From Bacteroidales bacterium (lineage in GTDB: Bacteria; Bacteroidota; Bacteroidia; Bacteroidales; UBA932): DNA of 64,000 bases. The position numbers and the translations under genes are program-made. Below the pieces are notes generated by a model that was not told the DNA's origin, ran no database searches, and worked only from the letters and a program-made list of their open reading frames with translations. Below, piece by piece: positions 61,364-64,000 of the stretch. The stretch lies in the NCBI GenBank assembly GCA_017619675.1, contig JAFZRX010000009.1:281033-345032 (forward strand), read 5' to 3'. The stretch's first letter is position 1; each line of letters opens with the position of its first letter.

Positions 61364-63370
61364 ATGAAAAGAATAACTATTCTCATTTGGCCCATCTTAT
61401 TGTTTGTACTTCTGGGCTGTGCAGACATCATGGATCCTTCCGGAGCTGCGAACGATATCCTTGTTGGAGGGACTAAAAGCCCTGCTTCTGATTACTATTA
61501 TTGGTATGAGGGGAGAAGGATTGATTTAATTGTAAACGAGGATTATGTCAACATCCTAGTAGACACTAACATCGTTAATAAGTCTAACTTTTCTGAATTA
61601 TGCTCTGAGATGGGTGTGGAAGCAAAGACAGATCTTGATAGTTACGGTCTGTTCAAGGCAATGGTCAGCAAAGAGGGAGATCATAATCTGGACTATCAAA
61701 AATCCGTTGATGTGTTACGAGCGGATTCACGAATTCTAAAAGTGCTCCCGTATTTTGAACGTGGTCACGGAGCTGAACCTATTGGCACATCTCATTTTTT
61801 CTATGTGCAATTGAAAAACCTATCTAATGAAGACACGCCTTACCTTGAAAGAGAGTATGATGTCGAGTCTCTTCAAGAGGAATCTGAAAGGCTTGGAACC
61901 AGTATTGTTAAAGGATTTTCAAATATGCCAGACTGGTATATCATGTCAATTGAGGGGTCTGAGTTCAAGACAGCTGTTGATGCCGCTAACTGTTTCCTTG
62001 AGACTGGTCGTTTTGAGGCAATTGATCCAGCATTCATGTTCAATTTCCGCCCGTCTGCCACCAATGATCCTAATTTTTATCAACAGTGGGGATTGAAGAA
62101 TACTACAAATCCTGGTTATGACATCAATGTAGAAGGGGCGTGGTCAATATCCACAGGTTCAGGAATAAACATTGCTATTGTAGATCAAGGTCCAGACCCT
62201 ACCCATTCTGATCTAGAATCTCATTATTCTTCCCTTAGTTATAATGCCCAAACTAATACTGTCCCTGCTAATTATGTTAATTATTATTATCATGGTACTC
62301 AAGTGGCAGGTATTGCGGCGGCCGTAGGTAATAATGGCAATCAAATAGCGGGAGTCGCTTATGACTCTTGGATAATGAGAGTTAGCCACGATTTAGATTT
62401 TTTCAATCCATTAGCATCATCCCAACTAGCATATGGAATTAATTGGGCATGGATAAATAATGCGGATGTCATTAACAACTCATGGGGAGACCAAGGCGGT
62501 TTTTTTGACATATATTCATCAATTCTTGAAAGTGCAATTGCTAATGCCCTTGATTACGGGCGTTCAAATCGAGGCTCTGTAGTAGTATTTGCATCTGGTA
62601 ATTATGGAATTATGGACTATCCCGCAAACTCGGATGACAGGATAATTGCCGTTGGTTCTGTCGGTCCCGGAGGATATCGTTCTTCTTTCTCAGGATATGG
62701 CCCAGAACTAGACGTTGTTGCACCCGGAGAACAAATATTGACACTTAAACCAGGAAGCCAACTTGACACTTTGACCGGAACTTCAGCTGCTGCACCCCAT
62801 GTGTCTGGCGTTGCTGCATTAATATTGGCGGTCAATCCATACCTGTCAAATGACGAAGTCGCAGGTATAATACAATTTACAGCTAATAAAATCAGTCCAG
62901 GTTCTCCTTCTACATATACTTATGGTACAAGGAGTAATTATATGTTTTCTGAAGAGACTTGGAATCAAGAGGTAGGTTGCGGTCTAGTAGATGCGACAGC
63001 AGCAGTATCTTTCGCTCAAGCACTTTCTACAATACCTTCTATTAACGATACAGGAATGGATGTTGAGTTATTATCTGGTCCTATAGCTGACCACCATTCT
63101 GCTACGATTAATGGTGGTTATTTCCCGGAATCAGCTGACATACTTTTAATGCCTCCTCTTATTAATTCAGCATACTCATATTACTGGCGTGTTTCAACCG
63201 CTTCATATCCTAATTGGCATCCATCTTTACAATACACTTATGGAAGCCATGCCGTTGTTAGTATCCCTCAACCGCCATCATCATCTACTCTATATATTCA
63301 ATGTTTTGTTTTTAACGGTTCTACATTAGTAGATGTTCCATCTTTTACATTTACAGTTAACCCATATTAA
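61364..63370 (+). CDS. Subtilisin-like (S8) serine peptidase, lipoprotein
   Basis: 668 residues. Signal peptide with lipobox (FVLLGC) places it on an outer-membrane or periplasmic lipid anchor. A ~250-residue N-terminal region precedes the S8 domain, whose catalytic residues are Asp274 (INIAIVDQG), His310 (YHGTQVAGIAA), oxyanion Asn413 (FASGNYG) and Ser474 (TGTSAAAPHVSG). A ~100-residue C-terminal beta domain follows. Low GC and divergent placement beside the RHS gene suggest they travel together; processing of the RHS protein by this peptidase is only a hypothesis. Confidence 0.9.
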   Translation: MKRITILIWPILLFVLLGCADIMDPSGAANDILVGGTKSPASDYYYWYEGRRIDLIVNEDYVNILVDTNIVNKSNFSELCSEMGVEAKTDLDSYGLFKAMVSKEGDHNLDYQKSVDVLRADSRILKVLPYFERGHGAEPIGTSHFFYVQLKNLSNEDTPYLEREYDVESLQEESERLGTSIVKGFSNMPDWYIMSIEGSEFKTAVDAANCFLETGRFEAIDPAFMFNFRPSATNDPNFYQQWGLKNTTNPGYDINVEGAWSISTGSGINIAIVDQGPDPTHSDLESHYSSLSYNAQTNTVPANYVNYYYHGTQVAGIAAAVGNNGNQIAGVAYDSWIMRVSHDLDFFNPLASSQLAYGINWAWINNADVINNSWGDQGGFFDIYSSILESAIANALDYGRSNRGSVVVFASGNYGIMDYPANSDDRIIAVGSVGPGGYRSSFSGYGPELDVVAPGEQILTLKPGSQLDTLTGTSAAAPHVSGVAALILAVNPYLSNDEVAGIIQFTANKISPGSPSTYTYGTRSNYMFSEETWNQEVGCGLVDATAAVSFAQALSTIPSINDTGMDVELLSGPIADHHSATINGGYFPESADILLMPPLINSAYSYYWRVSTASYPNWHPSLQYTYGSHAVVSIPQPPSSSTLYIQCFVFNGSTLVDVPSFTFTVNPY

Positions 63371-63378
63371 GGTTATAG

Positions 63379-64000
63379 ATGAAAAGATTGCACATAGTTA
63401 CAATATGTATCATGCTTCTGATGGAATTGCCTTCCTGCGTCAAAGACGTAATTATGGATGCGAAGGAGAAGCCGGAAGTGGCGGTGGCTTGCATCCTTTC
63501 TGACGATCCGGTCCAGGAACTGCATATCGTTTATACTAAGGGAGCATCTCTGAAGGAAGCACCAATAGTAATGGAGGCAGAGGCTTTGTTGAAAGATTTG
63601 ACGACCGGAGAGACTCGATATTTCGAGCGCAATGAGGATGGCATATGGAGGATGGACTATGCCGCTGTACCACTTCATAAATACAAACTGGAAGTAAACG
63701 TCCCAGGGTATGATACCCTATGGGCAGAGGATACCATGCCAGATTCAGTTAAAGTTGTCGTTAGTCACGTTTACTTTTTAGAGCAATATCTGGAAAGTCC
63801 AACAGGTTATGTTGATGGTGTTTATGCGGTTGAGCCACCCCATAATATCGTTAAGGATCGTTATTGGAAAGACGGAGAAGACCTTCCCAGAGGTGAATCA
63901 CGATTCACCCTGTTAGCATCCATCAATGATCCAGTCTGGCTCTATGCTTTGAATTATAACCCCGTTACCGGTCAGAGAGAGATAGCAGATGAGATATGTT
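63379..64000 (+). CDS. Lipoprotein resembling DUF4249 family, partial (3' end outside window)
   Basis: 207 visible residues starting MKRLHIVTICIMLLMELPSC, a signal peptide with lipobox (LPSC). The sequence then shows the DUF4249-like layout: VAVACILSDDP, LHIVYTKG, a LLKDLTTGETRYF segment and HKYKLEVNVPGYDTLWAEDTMP. This family is restricted to Bacteroidota and often found near TonB-dependent receptors; function unknown. It starts 8 bases after the S8 gene, so the two are probably co-transcribed. Confidence 0.65.
   Translation, partial: MKRLHIVTICIMLLMELPSCVKDVIMDAKEKPEVAVACILSDDPVQELHIVYTKGASLKEAPIVMEAEALLKDLTTGETRYFERNEDGIWRMDYAAVPLHKYKLEVNVPGYDTLWAEDTMPDSVKVVVSHVYFLEQYLESPTGYVDGVYAVEPPHNIVKDRYWKDGEDLPRGESRFTLLASINDPVWLYALNYNPVTGQREIADEIC

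Noticed and set aside
1-64000. CRISPR arrays, rRNA genes, insertion sequences or prophage genes
   Set aside because: No regularly spaced repeats, rRNA-like sequence, transposase or phage structural genes were seen in the window.

Overview
The window looks like a chromosomal segment of an uncultured or little-studied member of the Bacteroidota (Bacteroidales-like). Signs of this are many copies of the phylum's -7 promoter box TAnnTTTG, a short primary sigma factor (286 aa), a SusD-family remnant, an N-succinylornithine-type carbamoyltransferase, SPII lipoproteins, and a GH51 arabinofuranosidase. Most genes are GC-rich and tightly packed. The right end (about 53.6-64 kb) is visibly richer in A/T and looks accessory.

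Layout. 1-6.7 kb (minus): pyrimidine operon pyrC-carA-carB-pyrK-pyrD, preceded by a leader with a 29-codon reading frame, a U-rich tract and an intrinsic terminator just before pyrC. 7.1-17.8 kb (plus): purine operon purE-L-C-F-M-N-H-D, divergent from the pyr operon. 17.8-19.9 kb: scar of a polysaccharide-utilisation locus (AraC-type fragment, SusD fragment) and a secreted alpha/beta hydrolase. 19.9-26.8 kb (minus): complete his operon hisG-[hisD-hisC fusion]-B-H-A-F-IE, preceded by a leader peptide with five consecutive His codons and a terminator. 27.0-35.5 kb (plus): arginine cluster starting with an ArgR-GNAT fusion, then argG-C-D-F'-B-E-H. 35.5-41.0 kb: folD, a lipoprotein, a flavoprotein, tRNA-Thr, an unknown gene, an exonuclease and dnaN. 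41.2-52.8 kb (plus): htrA, rpoD, argS, a YgiQ-type radical SAM gene, a small acidic protein, a ClC channel, tex and GH51. 52.9-53.6 kb: PIN-domain toxin-antitoxin pair. 53.6-61.2 kb (minus): RHS remnant, a candidate immunity gene and a 2280-residue secreted RHS protein. 61.4-64 kb (plus): subtilisin-like lipoprotein and a truncated DUF4249-like lipoprotein.

Main points of interest. (1) Two leader-peptide attenuators of the classical enterobacterial kinds (pyrBI-like and his-like) sit in front of the pyr and his operons. (2) PurF and CarA, which begin purine and pyrimidine synthesis, have both lost catalytic and glutamine-binding residues of their glutaminase sites, while the glutaminases of PurL and HisH look intact. 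This suggests use of free ammonia, or dependence on other copies elsewhere. (3) Two fusions (HisD-HisC and ArgR-acyltransferase) and a substitution at the specificity residue of the ornithine-type carbamoyltransferase. (4) An AT-rich RHS tip/immunity cassette with a nearby RHS fragment that carries two in-frame internal deletions. All calls come from reading the sequence; no database search was run.
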